Assembly (NCBI GenBank): GCA_011525805.1
Contig: WYBR01000095.1
Span: 1-55,911 of the forward strand
From: Vicinamibacteraceae bacterium
Lineage (GTDB): Bacteria > Planctomycetota > Phycisphaerae > Phycisphaerales > UBA5793
Direction of reading: 5' to 3'
Length of the DNA stretch: 55,911 nt
Part shown: in pieces, positions 43,292 through 51,911 of the stretch
Numbering within the stretch: the first letter of the stretch is position 1
How the letters are laid out: every line of letters starts with the position of its first letter
Notes under the pieces: generated by a model
Seen by the model: the letters and a program-made list of their open reading frames with translations, nothing else
Databases searched by the model: none
Told to the model about the DNA's origin: nothing
Position numbers and translations under genes: made by a program

Positions 43292-43996
43292 ATGAGCGAC
43301 TCAACGGCCGGAATCGATCGACTCGCCTGTGCCGCCGTCGAGCCGGTGCGAAGCGGAATGACGGTCGGCCTCGGCACCGGCCGCGCCGCGAGCCGGGGCA
43401 TCCACGCCCTGGCGCAGCGCGTGCAGGGCGAACGGCTGCGAATCACCTGCGTCGCCACGAGCCGGCGCAGCGCCGAACTCGCCCTTTCCCTTGGCCTGCA
43501 CGTCGTCCCCATGCGCGACGTGGAGCGAGTCGACGTCCTCTTCGATGGCGCCGATGAAGTCGAGCCCGGCCTGGCCATGACCAAGGGCGCTGGCGGCGCC
43601 ATGACGCGCGAGAAGATCGTTGCCGACGCCGCCGGCCTGCGCCTCTACCTCATGGACGAGAGCAAACTCGTCGGGCGCCTCGGCGAGCGATTCCCGCTGC
43701 CGGTCGAAGTGCTCGAGTTCGGCCTGGCGGCGACGAGCGGCGCGCTGCGGCGACTCGGCCTGACGCCGACGCTCCGCCTTGCGTCTGACAGCCGCGAGCC
43801 GTACCTCACCGACGAGGGCAATCTCGTGCTCGACTGCGCCTACGGAGAGACCTCGCGCGGCGACCTGTTGCAACTGGCCCGCGCGATCGACGGCGTCTGC
43901 GGCGTCGTCGGCCACGGCCTGTTCGTCACCCAGGCGGACATCGTGCTCATCGAGAGCGCCGACGGGCAGCGTGTCGAGCGGCGCGAGCGCCATTGA
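43292..43996 (+). CDS. rpiA: Ribose-5-phosphate isomerase A
   Basis: Product of 234 residues from ATG 43292 (GAGGCGAG just upstream). RpiA motifs: GMTVGLGTGRAA near the N-terminus, DVLFDGADEVEPGLAMTKGAG with the catalytic Asp and the Glu/Lys pair, then GNLVLDC and CGVVGHGLF. It interconverts ribose 5-phosphate and ribulose 5-phosphate in the pentose phosphate pathway. The SNxVxxGTGSTA-type phosphate loop is altered to VGLGTGRAA. A terminator lies 33 bases upstream, so expression may depend on read-through. Confidence 0.92.
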   Translation: MSDSTAGIDRLACAAVEPVRSGMTVGLGTGRAASRGIHALAQRVQGERLRITCVATSRRSAELALSLGLHVVPMRDVERVDVLFDGADEVEPGLAMTKGAGGAMTREKIVADAAGLRLYLMDESKLVGRLGERFPLPVEVLEFGLAATSGALRRLGLTPTLRLASDSREPYLTDEGNLVLDCAYGETSRGDLLQLARAIDGVCGVVGHGLFVTQADIVLIESADGQRVERRERH

Positions 43997-44079
43997 GTGT
44001 GGAGCCGTTGCGCCGCTGTTACGCGCGGTGGACAGCCGGCGCGGTACGCTCGTGCATTCCACCTTTCCCGGAGGTCGCC

Positions 44080-45204
44080 ATGCACCGCTGCACCCTGTCC
44101 CTTGCCGTGTGCCTCTCGCAGGCCGCGCTCGTCTCCGCCGCCCTCGCAGTTCAGCACGACTCGTGGATCGAGGTCGCCCAGAAGGCGAGTTCCACGCTCA
44201 TCAATCCCGCCACGGGAGAGAGCGCGTTCGTTCTCGATTCGCTGCCGCATCCGATGGGCGTCCTCTCGCCCGATGGCAAGCGCATCGCGTTCATCGGCAC
44301 GGAGCCCGGCTCCGATCGTCACACCGATCTCTTCATCGCCGACGTTGACCTGACGCAGCCTTCGGGCAAGGCGAGTATCCGGCGGCTGACGACCGATCAG
44401 CCGCGGCCGACGAATCCGCAGTGGTTGCCGGAGGATCGCGGACTCGTGTTTCTGGCGGGCGAGGGGCCGAAGACTCAGGCGTGGTTCGTTTCGCTCACAC
44501 CCGGCGCCGCGCCGGTCGCGCTCAGTGATGCTCGTTACCGCGCGTACGACCTGTCCGTCACCGCCGCGGGAGACGCCTCCTATCTCGTCCACAAGGGCAG
44601 CAAGCACAAGCAGCAGTTCATCGACCTCGTGATGCTCGCGCCTTCGGAGCGGGCGATGCGCAGCGCCGCGGGCATGCGCCGCCGCACGCCCCTTGTGGAC
44701 CAGCACATCTCCGGCTACGCCGTCAGTCCCGATGGCGCGACGATCGCCTGGAGCGGGCTGGGATCGCTCTTCCTGCACACGATCCGGACCGGCGAGTCGT
44801 GCGAGATTCCGCTGCACGCCATTCATCCGCAACTCGCCAACCACACCGCCCACGATATCGCCTGGCGGCCGGATGGGAAGATCATCGCCCTCCGCTGCGG
44901 CTTCCTCGGCGGCGTGGTGATTGTCCCGGACGAGGACGGCGTGTCGAGGCCGCCGAAGATGTTCGCGCAGGACAAGATCTTCTTTGTGCCCGCGGAGTGG
45001 TCGCCATCGTCGGAGGCGCTCAAGGTCGGCGAAGGCGGGGCCAATCCAACTCCGTTCGCTGAGGAAGATTCACAGAATGCACCGCCCGCGGCCGGCGATC
45101 AGAGACGGCCCTGGTGGGTGCAAAGTCCTTCCGAGCACACCTTCGGCATCAGGTGGATCAGCGCCGAGGAAGCAAAGAAGCGCATCGACTCGTCGGGGCG
45201 GTAA
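44080..45204 (+). CDS. Exported TolB/PD40-like beta-propeller protein
   Basis: Product of 374 residues from ATG 44080 with CGGAGG 6 bases upstream. Signal peptide 1-~23 (ending SAALAVQ). Repeated blades carry the SPDGKRIAF signature (VLSPDGKRIAFIGTEPGS, VSPDGATIAWSGLGS, WRPDGKIIAL) typical of TolB/WD40-like PD40 repeats. The C-terminal ~70 residues are Pro/Glu-rich and end in a short segment HTFGIRWISAEEAKKRID. It is probably a periplasmic scaffold; no partners were identified. It follows rpiA at 83 bases and has its own Shine-Dalgarno site. Confidence 0.75.
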   Translation: MHRCTLSLAVCLSQAALVSAALAVQHDSWIEVAQKASSTLINPATGESAFVLDSLPHPMGVLSPDGKRIAFIGTEPGSDRHTDLFIADVDLTQPSGKASIRRLTTDQPRPTNPQWLPEDRGLVFLAGEGPKTQAWFVSLTPGAAPVALSDARYRAYDLSVTAAGDASYLVHKGSKHKQQFIDLVMLAPSERAMRSAAGMRRRTPLVDQHISGYAVSPDGATIAWSGLGSLFLHTIRTGESCEIPLHAIHPQLANHTAHDIAWRPDGKIIALRCGFLGGVVIVPDEDGVSRPPKMFAQDKIFFVPAEWSPSSEALKVGEGGANPTPFAEEDSQNAPPAAGDQRRPWWVQSPSEHTFGIRWISAEEAKKRIDSSGR

Positions 45205-45215
45205 TCGAGACGCTT

Positions 45216-45250
45216 AGCCGCGACCCGGAGGCTCGGCGCAGGGGAGCGCG
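45216..45250 (+). repeat. Intergenic repeat R1, copy 4
   Basis: AGCCGCGACCCGGAGGC then the GCGCAGGGGAGCGCG half, 11 bases after the stop of the TolB-like gene. Confidence 0.8.
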
Positions 45251-45410
45251 AGCGCACGACGTTCACAACGCGCCGATGTCGTCGGGCGGCATGGCCTGGC
45301 GCTTCGCCGGGCTACTCCGGACGGGCAATCGCGCCCGCTGACTCTTGGCGCGAAGGTACAGCGACGCGTCGCCATGCACCGGCGCGCTCAGAACCTCGCC
45401 CCCACCCCGG

Positions 45411-45436
45411 CCCTCCCCCGCAGAGCCGGGGGAGGG
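45411..45436. other. Perfect 10-bp hairpin in the 45205-45479 gap
   Basis: CCCTCCCCCG (45411-45420) and CGGGGGAGGG (45427-45436), loop CAGAGC. No gene was accepted in this gap. Confidence 0.7.
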
Positions 45437-45479
45437 AGGCAGAGCGGCGCGAAGCGCGACGCCATGCCACACGCGGCAA

Positions 45480-46622
45480 TCACGCGCTTCGCCGCAGAAT
45501 CGCCGGCCGGCCCGTGGCGTCATCAACCGGCCAATCGCTCATTCGTGTAACGACTTCGCAAGGCGCGCTTTCATTCGCTCCGCTCGCGTCGGCCGTCAGG
45601 ATCGTGTCTTCGCTCTTCGTGCCCATGATGGAGGGGTTCCAGCCGACGAGTTGCCGCGGCTGAACGGTCCGCGTTTCGGATGGCGTGGCCTTGAAGTCGC
45701 GCAGGTCGTAGCCCATCGGCCCGCCCTGGTGGTGCTTGCGCCACTCGTCGCCGAAGCCGCACTGCCCGTACATCGCGATTCCGTCGGCGAGGCAGTCGCA
45801 CCAGCGCCGGCCGAGGCGCGTTGCGGCGTGCAGCGCCGCATCGACGCGGCAGACCGCCTCGTGCCGCCGGCGAAGATCTTCCGGCAGCGATGCGGCGAAG
45901 TAAGCCAGCCGCGTGATCGACACCGTCAGCCCGAGACGCTGGGCGCAGAGGGCGACCATGACGGTCTGCCTGACGCGGTTGGCGGTGGGAATCGGGTGGC
46001 GGTAGCGCTGGAGGCGGTCGTCGGCCGCGATGAGCACCACCGGCGCCAGGATGTTGAGCGCGCGAAGATCGCCGGTGAGCCGGCCCGCGATCTCGAGTTC
46101 ACTCACGCCCGGCTGGACGAAGCGCGTGAGAAGGTCCGACATGATGCGCGCCGCGTCGCGGCCGAGCGAGCGGACAGTCTCGACTTCCCGATCTGTGAGC
46201 GGGGTGCGGATGGGCTGGAGGGGGTCGGGCCCGCGATCATCCGAGCAAGATCGTGAGATGTCAGACTTCACGCCCTCCAGCGCAACACAGATCTTCTCAT
46301 CCATCGTGATGTCCTGCGACCACCAGTCCGGCGCGAGGATCTCCCACTGCTGCGGGTCGAAGCGCTCCTCCTGCACGAGTCGATCGCGTTCGATGTTGTC
46401 GGTGAGGAGCACGGGCCTGCGGCCGATGGATTCCGCGAACCAGAGGATGGCGGCGACGCCGAAAGCGCTGCCGAGATCAACGTGGACATCGGCCCCGTCG
46501 GTCAGCCACGCGATATTGGCGCGCTTGCGGAGGAGAACCGCGTCCATGTTCATCCGCCGGCACAGCGAGTTGAGGCGCTCGCGTTTGACGGGATCGATGC
46601 CTGCGGGTCTCACGTCGGTCAT
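45480..46622 (-). CDS. M24-fold (aminopeptidase P-like) protein lacking most metal ligands
   Basis: Product of 380 residues from ATG 46622; TACAAT (46635-46630) ends 7 bases upstream, which argues against ATG 46631. The N-terminal domain (MDAVLLRKRANIAWLTDGAD) is creatinase-like, and the C-terminal ~230 residues follow the pita-bread M24 order. The two Asp ligands are replaced: the usual SD(I/F)TRT block reads SITRLAYF and no DxG precedes it. The HxxGH region reads HHQGGPMGYD, and the first Glu block reads VGWNPSIMG. Only the final KSEDTIL Glu is conserved. It is probably not a metallopeptidase and may be a binding protein. Confidence 0.75.
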   Translation of the reverse strand: MTDVRPAGIDPVKRERLNSLCRRMNMDAVLLRKRANIAWLTDGADVHVDLGSAFGVAAILWFAESIGRRPVLLTDNIERDRLVQEERFDPQQWEILAPDWWSQDITMDEKICVALEGVKSDISRSCSDDRGPDPLQPIRTPLTDREVETVRSLGRDAARIMSDLLTRFVQPGVSELEIAGRLTGDLRALNILAPVVLIAADDRLQRYRHPIPTANRVRQTVMVALCAQRLGLTVSITRLAYFAASLPEDLRRRHEAVCRVDAALHAATRLGRRWCDCLADGIAMYGQCGFGDEWRKHHQGGPMGYDLRDFKATPSETRTVQPRQLVGWNPSIMGTKSEDTILTADASGANESAPCEVVTRMSDWPVDDATGRPAILRRSA

Positions 46623-46646
46623 GGCGAGCATTGTACCGGCGCACCG

Positions 46647-46771
46647 ACCAGCCCGAAGCGCCAGCGAGGACGCGAGGAGCGAAGAGACGAGGAAAGGGAA
46701 CGGGTCAGGCCTCGCCGCGCGCCCACCAGCCCGAAGCGCCAGCGAGGACGCGAGGAGCGAAGCGACGAGGA
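46647..46771 (+). repeat. Two 47-bp direct repeats, period 78
   Basis: ACCAGCCCGAAGCGCCAGCG and the following 27 bases occur at 46647-46693 and 46725-46771 with one or two differences. They lie directly upstream of the M24-like gene. No gene is seen in 46623-46894. Confidence 0.85.
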
Positions 46772-46894
46772 TTCAGCGGCCGCTCATCCGCGCTCGCGCG
46801 TGGGGCTAATCGCGCAGTGCGAGGCGAAGATCCTCGCAGGGCGTCAAGAGGCGCATCGCGCCCGTACCTCGGCGTGATGGCGGCAGGCGCAGAA

Positions 46895-47080
46895 TCAGAA
46901 CGGCGAGACCACGCGCGAGAGGCGGTGCCACCAGCTCTTGCTGCACTGCTCTTGCCAGGCCCGCCGTTCCGCGGCAAGGCGATCCGCCTCCTCGGCGAGC
47001 CGCCGGGACTCCGCGGTTCTCGTCTCGCGCGGCGTCTTCTCGGCATGAGCAGGTTGGGAAGCGGGATTCGTTTCGGCCAT
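46895..47080 (-). CDS. Small charged protein, hypothetical
   Basis: Product of 61 residues from ATG 47080, which has GGAGG 6-7 bases upstream. The N-terminal half is Ala/Glu/Arg-rich and probably helical (ESRRLAEEADRLAAERRAW). It ends in CSKSWWHRLSRVVSPF, a Trp-rich amphipathic tail that could touch a membrane. It starts 13 bases after the membrane protein gene at 47094, so the two form a small operon. Function unknown. Confidence 0.6.
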   Translation of the reverse strand: MAETNPASQPAHAEKTPRETRTAESRRLAEEADRLAAERRAWQEQCSKSWWHRLSRVVSPF

Positions 47081-47093
47081 CGGCGGCCTCCGA

Positions 47094-47753
47094 TCATCTA
47101 ATCGACCAATTGTACATCAGGAACCCCAGAAAGACAGCCACGTAGGCAATCGCAACGAAGAACCCGCCTCGCCCCAGGCGGCTTCGCACCCGCAGGTTGG
47201 CTGCGGCAAGGTGCTCGTACGCGATGCGCAGGCGGTTGATCTGGTCCCGGCGGACGTCGGTTGGATGCTTGATGAAGAGGTCATCGACTTCTTCGCTCGT
47301 CAGTTCGAGCGACGAGATCGCCCGTCCGGTAAACGGCGCAGGGATCGGCTTCTTCAACTCGCGCAGGCGCCCCAGGTCGGCCGGAGTTGAGGCCCGCGCC
47401 CAATACATCGCGTAGCGCACGCGGCGCCGCAATTCCGTCAGCGCGCGTTCGCTCCAGCGCTCCATGATCTGCGCCCGCTCCGTGTACATGAAGTACGCCG
47501 CGAGCAGAAAGCAGACGATCGCGACGGTGAAACACACGCGAATGCCAAGCAGCGCGCCCTCCCCGACAGTCGGCACCGTCGCCTCCGGCGCCCGAAACAA
47601 CTCCATTCGGAAAATGCCGATCCCCACGATCACGAGCAACAGGGAAGACATCGTTCTTCGCCCCTCACGCAACGATTGTGCGTAGGCCACCTGATCATCC
47701 CAGAGCATTCGAATCTGCTCGTAAACGTGCTCGTCAGATCGAGGCTCAGGCAT
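47094..47753 (-). CDS. Membrane protein of unknown function
   Basis: Product of 219 residues from ATG 47753. Three hydrophobic segments: SSLLLVIVGIGIF (~36-48), IRVCFTVAIVCFLLAAYFMY (~70-90) and GFFVAIAYVAVFLGFLMY (~197-215). Between the second and third lies a charged cytoplasmic or periplasmic region with SSLELTSEEVDDLFIKHPTD. The layout resembles SLATT-type or other small effector membrane proteins, but the motif evidence is too weak to assign. It precedes the small gene at 46895. Confidence 0.65.
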   Translation of the reverse strand: MPEPRSDEHVYEQIRMLWDDQVAYAQSLREGRRTMSSLLLVIVGIGIFRMELFRAPEATVPTVGEGALLGIRVCFTVAIVCFLLAAYFMYTERAQIMERWSERALTELRRRVRYAMYWARASTPADLGRLRELKKPIPAPFTGRAISSLELTSEEVDDLFIKHPTDVRRDQINRLRIAYEHLAAANLRVRSRLGRGGFFVAIAYVAVFLGFLMYNWSIR

Positions 47754-47834
47754 GATCGGATTCGATGCGATCGCGTCGTAGTCTCAGGGTCTGAAATCTC
47801 GTCATTCCTGCTTCCCGCGCCGATCGTTCGGGCC

Positions 47835-49094
47835 TCAATCCGCACACGCCTTCCGCAGCGCCTCGGCCATGTCGGTCTTCTCCCAGGTGAAGCCCCCGTC
47901 GGCGTCGGGGGTGCGGCCGAAGTGGCCGTGGGCGGCGGTGCGCTTGTAGATCGGGCGGCGCAACTTGAGGTGGTCGATCAGGCCGCGCGGCGTGAGGGGG
48001 AAGAGTTCGCGCACCGCCTCGGCGATGCGATGCGGCGCCACCTTCGCCGTGCCGAAGGTGTTGACGTGCACGCTCGTCGGCTCGGCGACGCCGATGGCGT
48101 AACTCAACTGCATCTCGCACTTGTCGGCGAGGCCCGCGGCGACGATGTTCTTGGCGATGTACCGGGCCATGTACGCCGCGCTGCGGTCCACCTTCGTCGG
48201 ATCCTTGCCCGAGAAGGCCCCGCCGCCGTGCCGGCCCATCCCGCCGTAGGTGTCCACGATGATCTTCCGCCCCGTCAGCCCCACGTCGCCGTGCGGCCCG
48301 CCGATCTCGAAACGACCCGTCGGGTTGATGTGAACGCGGATGTCCTCGTTCCACCACGTGTCGCCGAGCACCGGCCGAATGATGTGCTCGCGCACGAGTT
48401 GCCGCAGGTCCGCCTGCGTCTTGTCGCTGCTGTACTGCGGACCGTGCTGCGTCGAGAGGACGACCGTGTGGACGCGCACCGGCCGGTCGTGCCGGTCATA
48501 CTCGACCGTCACCTGGCTCTTGGCGTCGGGGCGCAGGCCGGGAATGCCGCCCTGCTGCCGCACCTGCGCGTGGCGGTGCACGAGGCGGTGCGCCAGGTGG
48601 ATCGGCAGAGGCATGAACGTGCCGGGATCGAGTTCCTCCGTCTCGCGGCAGGCGAAGCCGAACATCATTCCCTGGTCGCCCGCGCCCTCGCGGTCGACGC
48701 CCAGGGCGATGTCGGGCGACTGCTTCTTGAGGCTGACGAGCACCGCGCAACTCTTGTCGTCAAAGCAGAGGTCGGCGTCGGTGTAGCCGATGTCGCGGAT
48801 CGTCTCGCGCACGAGGTCGGGCACTTCGACGTAGCCGTCGCACGTGACTTCGCCGGCGACGACCGCCATGCCGGTAGACACCATCGTCTCGCAGGCGACG
48901 CGCGAGCGCGGATCGACGGCGAGCATGGCGTCAAGGACGGCGTCGGAGATCTGGTCGGCGACCTTGTCGGGGTGGCCCATGCTCACCGACTCGGAGGTGA
49001 AGAAGTAGTTGGTGCCGGTGGGGCTGGCGGCAACGGCGGCGGGAGCGGGCTTGGTGCTGGTCATGGTTGAAGTCATGGTACCGGGGCTGGGCAT
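47835..49094 (-). CDS. metK: S-adenosylmethionine synthetase
   Basis: About 419 residues from ATG 49094; ATG 49076 or 49064 are equally possible as there is no clear ribosome site. MetK signatures: [20 protein letters not shown], the hexapeptide-type [12 protein letters not shown], and the P-loop-like [19 protein letters not shown]. It makes SAM from methionine and ATP in the cytoplasm and so closes the methyl cycle with MetH. The N-terminal ~25 residues are Ser/Thr/Ala/Pro-rich and unconserved. The palindrome shared with the metH promoter lies ~70 bases upstream. Confidence 0.95.
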   Translation of the reverse strand: MPSPGTMTSTMTSTKPAPAAVAASPTGTNYFFTSESVSMGHPDKVADQISDAVLDAMLAVDPRSRVACETMVSTGMAVVAGEVTCDGYVEVPDLVRETIRDIGYTDADLCFDDKSCAVLVSLKKQSPDIALGVDREGAGDQGMMFGFACRETEELDPGTFMPLPIHLAHRLVHRHAQVRQQGGIPGLRPDAKSQVTVEYDRHDRPVRVHTVVLSTQHGPQYSSDKTQADLRQLVREHIIRPVLGDTWWNEDIRVHINPTGRFEIGGPHGDVGLTGRKIIVDTYGGMGRHGGGAFSGKDPTKVDRSAAYMARYIAKNIVAAGLADKCEMQLSYAIGVAEPTSVHVNTFGTAKVAPHRIAEAVRELFPLTPRGLIDHLKLRRPIYKRTAAHGHFGRTPDADGGFTWEKTDMAEALRKACAD

Positions 49095-49162
49095 GGGAGG
49101 CTGGGCCTTTCTGACAGGGTCTCGATTGGAACGGGGGCGCGGTGGCGTGACGCCGGCCCGCA

Positions 49163-49191
49163 TTCATCCGTTCATCCGGATATTGGGATGG
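49163..49191 (-). promoter_or_regulatory. Palindromic element upstream of metK, matching the metH operator
   Basis: On the minus strand: CCATCC, four variable bases, ATCCGGATGAACGG, one variable base, TGAA. Twenty-four of 29 positions equal the metH element at 22893-22921. A TTGACC (49200-49195) and a TATGAT (49210-49205) lie just upstream, but a well-spaced promoter could not be fixed. Confidence 0.55.
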
Positions 49192-49400
49192 ATTGGTCAA
49201 GGCGATCATAGGCGGCGCGGGGGGCGGGGGACAGGGGCTGGTGCCAAAGGCGGTCCCCCAGCGGATGAGCCTGGCGCGTCGATGAGTACATGGTGCTGAA
49301 TCAACAGATTTCGAAACAAATCATGATAGAATCCAGTTATGTGATGTGTGGCGAGTGATCCTTGGCTCCTCGCGGCCCCATTGAACGAAAGGAGTCTCCA
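49192..49400. other. Divergent region between metK and the repeat-protein gene
   Basis: No gene. TAGAAT (49327-49332) is a possible -10 box for the gene at 49401, leaving a ~60-nt leader that ends with AAAGGAG. The stretch 49280-49350 is AT-rich relative to the window. Confidence 0.45.
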
Positions 49401-51818
49401 ATGATCATGGATACGCGCTTTCTCCCGTCGCGCCCGTCCGGCTGCTATCTGTTCCTGGTCGTCGTCCTCCTCGTCTCACTTTCGGTCACGCGAGCGAGCG
49501 GGCAGTGTGAGGAATGGACGGGCTTCGCCGAAGGCCTGCTTGCCAAAGGCTCAATTCACGCTGCAACTGAGTATCAAGGCGATCTGATCGTCGGTGGCTC
49601 ATTCACTCGCGCCGGCGATGCGGCTGCACTCCGGCTTGCGCGATGGAATGGACAACAGTGGTCAGCACTTGGGGGCGGAGTGTCGGAGGAGTTCTTCACT
49701 GCGGTATATGCGCTCGCTGTCTACAACGGTGACCTGATCGTCGGCGGCAGCTTTCGCGAGATCGACGGTCAGCCAGTCAGCAACATCGCTCGCTGGAATG
49801 GCGAGCGATGGGACGCGATGAATGGCGGCACTGACGACACTGTTGGTGCGCTCTTTGTCCACGAGGGCTCACTTTTTGTAGGAGGGGGTTTTGAACAGGC
49901 CGGTGGCGTATCCGCTTGGGGTATTGCCAGATGGGATGGACTCAACTGGCACTCTGTCGGCCGCGGCCTCATGATTTGGGCTGAAGGGGCTGGGTCGGCG
50001 GCTGACTTTGTGGAGTACGATGGTGAACTCGTCGTGTGCGGGTACTTTGACCACGCCGGAGAGCAGCCAATCCAAAACGTGGCTCGTTGGAACGGTGAGC
50101 GGTGGGCGCCAGTCGGCACCGGCACAAACAACGGCGTTGGCGCGGCATGTATCTATGCGGGAGACCTGATCATCGGGGGAAGTTTCACTCGCGCCGGTGG
50201 CCGGGAGGCCAAACGCGTCGCTCGCTGGGATGGCGTTGAGTGGCATGCCATGAGTGATGGGTTTGAGTCACTGTTCGCGTCGGTCAATGATCTCCTTGTC
50301 TTCGAAGACACGCTCGTCGCCGGAGGGAACTTCGAGCGATCGGGCGCACGGTCCATCAAGAATATCGCGCGATGGGATGGCCAGCGATGGCGGGAGATCG
50401 GAGGCGGTACGGACGGGTCCGTTGACGCGATTACCGACTTTCAGAGTCAGCTGATCATCGGTGGCGGCTTCGCTCGAGCTGGCGAACGCTCAGTGAATTC
50501 AGTGGCGACATGGGATGGCGACGAGTGGGCTCCCCTCGGGCTCGGTGTACGTGACGCAGCCGATGTTTCCGCGGTGGTCGGTTTTCGGGGATCGCTCGTG
50601 GTGGCTGGAAACCTCTCTTCGCTTGGCCCTGCAACCGTTGGCATGTTGGGTCGCTGGGACGGAGAGCGCTGGAACGGCATTCCTAACGACGAGACTGTCA
50701 AAGACGCTTGGGCGCGAGTCCTGACGGTCTATCACGATGAGCTTGTTGTCAGTGGACCTCAGTTCGCAGAAAAAGGAGGCCCAATCATCGCCAACATTGC
50801 ACGATGGGATGGCGCTCGCTGGGCGCTGCTCGGTGATGGAACGGATTCGTCGCCGCACTGCATGATAGTGATGGGGGACGACTTGGTGGTCGGCGGTTCG
50901 TTCATCCGAGCGGGAGGCCAGGTCATGAATCGAATCGCGCGTTGGGATGGCTCACAGTGGCACAGGTATGCCGCAGGCTTCAGCAGCGGCATCGTTTATG
51001 CGCTCGCCGAACACAACGGAGAGTTGATCGCCGCAGGTTCGGTGGTACTCCCAGGGGAGATCGCGCGGTGGGATGGTGAGCAATGGAGAACCATAGGCAA
51101 CGGCATGAATGACCAGGTGCGCGCGCTCGCGGTTTATCAAGGCGACCTCATCGCAGCCGGAAGATTCGACGAAGCAGGCGGCCAGCCCGCCAATCGTATC
51201 GCCCGCTGGGACGGCCAGCAATGGCATCCACTGGGCGAAGGCACCAATGGGCAGATCTTCGCATTGGCGAACTACAACGGCAGTCTGTACGCCACCGGAT
51301 CCTTTACCATGGCCGGTGGCCAACCCGTTCGAGACATCGCGCGATGGGATGGTCAGCAATGGCATGATGTCGGGGGTGGTCTCGATCGCCGGGGCCTCGC
51401 TTTCACGATCTTTGACGATTCGCTCGTAATCGCAGGGACGTTTGCGCAGGCTGGCAACCGCGTCGTCAACAGCATCGCCCAATGGCGCGACTGCAATCTC
51501 GACATTCAACTCGACGTCGCCGCGACCTGCCCCGGTGGCGGACCCGTCGAGGTGTCGTGGAGCGGCGCGACGCCTGATGCCAACGTCGCGATCATCTTTG
51601 CCGCCAATACCGGCAACTTCGCCGTGCCCTACGGCCCCTGCTCCGGCACGAGGCTCGGACTCGGTTCGCAGGCCATCCGCCTCGCCGCGACCGCTCGATC
51701 CGATGCGCAGGGCGGCGGGGCGATACAGGGAACCGCCCCGCCGGCCGCGTGCGGCGGTTACCTGCAACTGCTCGACCTCGCCGCGTGCGAAACCAGCAAC
51801 GTCGCACGCATCGAGTAG
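49401..51818 (+). CDS. Large secreted propeller-repeat protein sharing the HAF C-terminal domain
   Basis: Product of 805 residues from ATG 49401, AAAGGAG 6 bases upstream. Signal peptide to ~36 (ending TRASGQ). Then ~14 units of ~48 residues: GDLIVGGSFTRAGG, a variable stretch, IARWDGQQW, LG.GT, similar to Kelch/delta-60-type repeats. Residues ~697-805 form an Ig-like domain (VSWSGATPDANVAI, PYGPC, ending CETSNVARIE) that parallels the C-terminal domains at 1-263, 898 and 2771, including both Cys positions. It is extracellular or surface exposed; ligand unknown. Codon use looks less GC-biased than the neighbours in the repeat part. Confidence 0.85.
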   Translation: MIMDTRFLPSRPSGCYLFLVVVLLVSLSVTRASGQCEEWTGFAEGLLAKGSIHAATEYQGDLIVGGSFTRAGDAAALRLARWNGQQWSALGGGVSEEFFTAVYALAVYNGDLIVGGSFREIDGQPVSNIARWNGERWDAMNGGTDDTVGALFVHEGSLFVGGGFEQAGGVSAWGIARWDGLNWHSVGRGLMIWAEGAGSAADFVEYDGELVVCGYFDHAGEQPIQNVARWNGERWAPVGTGTNNGVGAACIYAGDLIIGGSFTRAGGREAKRVARWDGVEWHAMSDGFESLFASVNDLLVFEDTLVAGGNFERSGARSIKNIARWDGQRWREIGGGTDGSVDAITDFQSQLIIGGGFARAGERSVNSVATWDGDEWAPLGLGVRDAADVSAVVGFRGSLVVAGNLSSLGPATVGMLGRWDGERWNGIPNDETVKDAWARVLTVYHDELVVSGPQFAEKGGPIIANIARWDGARWALLGDGTDSSPHCMIVMGDDLVVGGSFIRAGGQVMNRIARWDGSQWHRYAAGFSSGIVYALAEHNGELIAAGSVVLPGEIARWDGEQWRTIGNGMNDQVRALAVYQGDLIAAGRFDEAGGQPANRIARWDGQQWHPLGEGTNGQIFALANYNGSLYATGSFTMAGGQPVRDIARWDGQQWHDVGGGLDRRGLAFTIFDDSLVIAGTFAQAGNRVVNSIAQWRDCNLDIQLDVAATCPGGGPVEVSWSGATPDANVAIIFAANTGNFAVPYGPCSGTRLGLGSQAIRLAATARSDAQGGGAIQGTAPPAACGGYLQLLDLAACETSNVARIE

Positions 51819-51911
51819 CCGCCGCTGCGGCTGCATCGCGAGACGGTGTCTACCCGAATCGACGGCCGCGCGCTGGTCCGCGCCGCGATCGCTCGCTACC
51901 GTCCTGCCCTC

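Noticed and set aside
43098-43295. 65-residue frame starting exactly at the predicted transcription start before rpiA
   Set aside because: It runs through a perfect intrinsic terminator and has no ribosome site or recognisable sequence; RNA is more likely, though a leaderless peptide cannot be excluded.
45263-45526. Small minus-strand frame with SPGSAGEGRGGG-like text
   Set aside because: Produced by the CCCTCCCCCG/CGGGGGAGGG hairpin repeat; it overlaps the M24-like gene end and lacks a start site.
48931-49209. Peptide frame across the metK palindrome (PSQYPDERM) resembling the metH upstream frame (PSFHPDERL)
   Set aside because: Frames are not in register with MetK, and the similarity is explained by the shared palindromic DNA.
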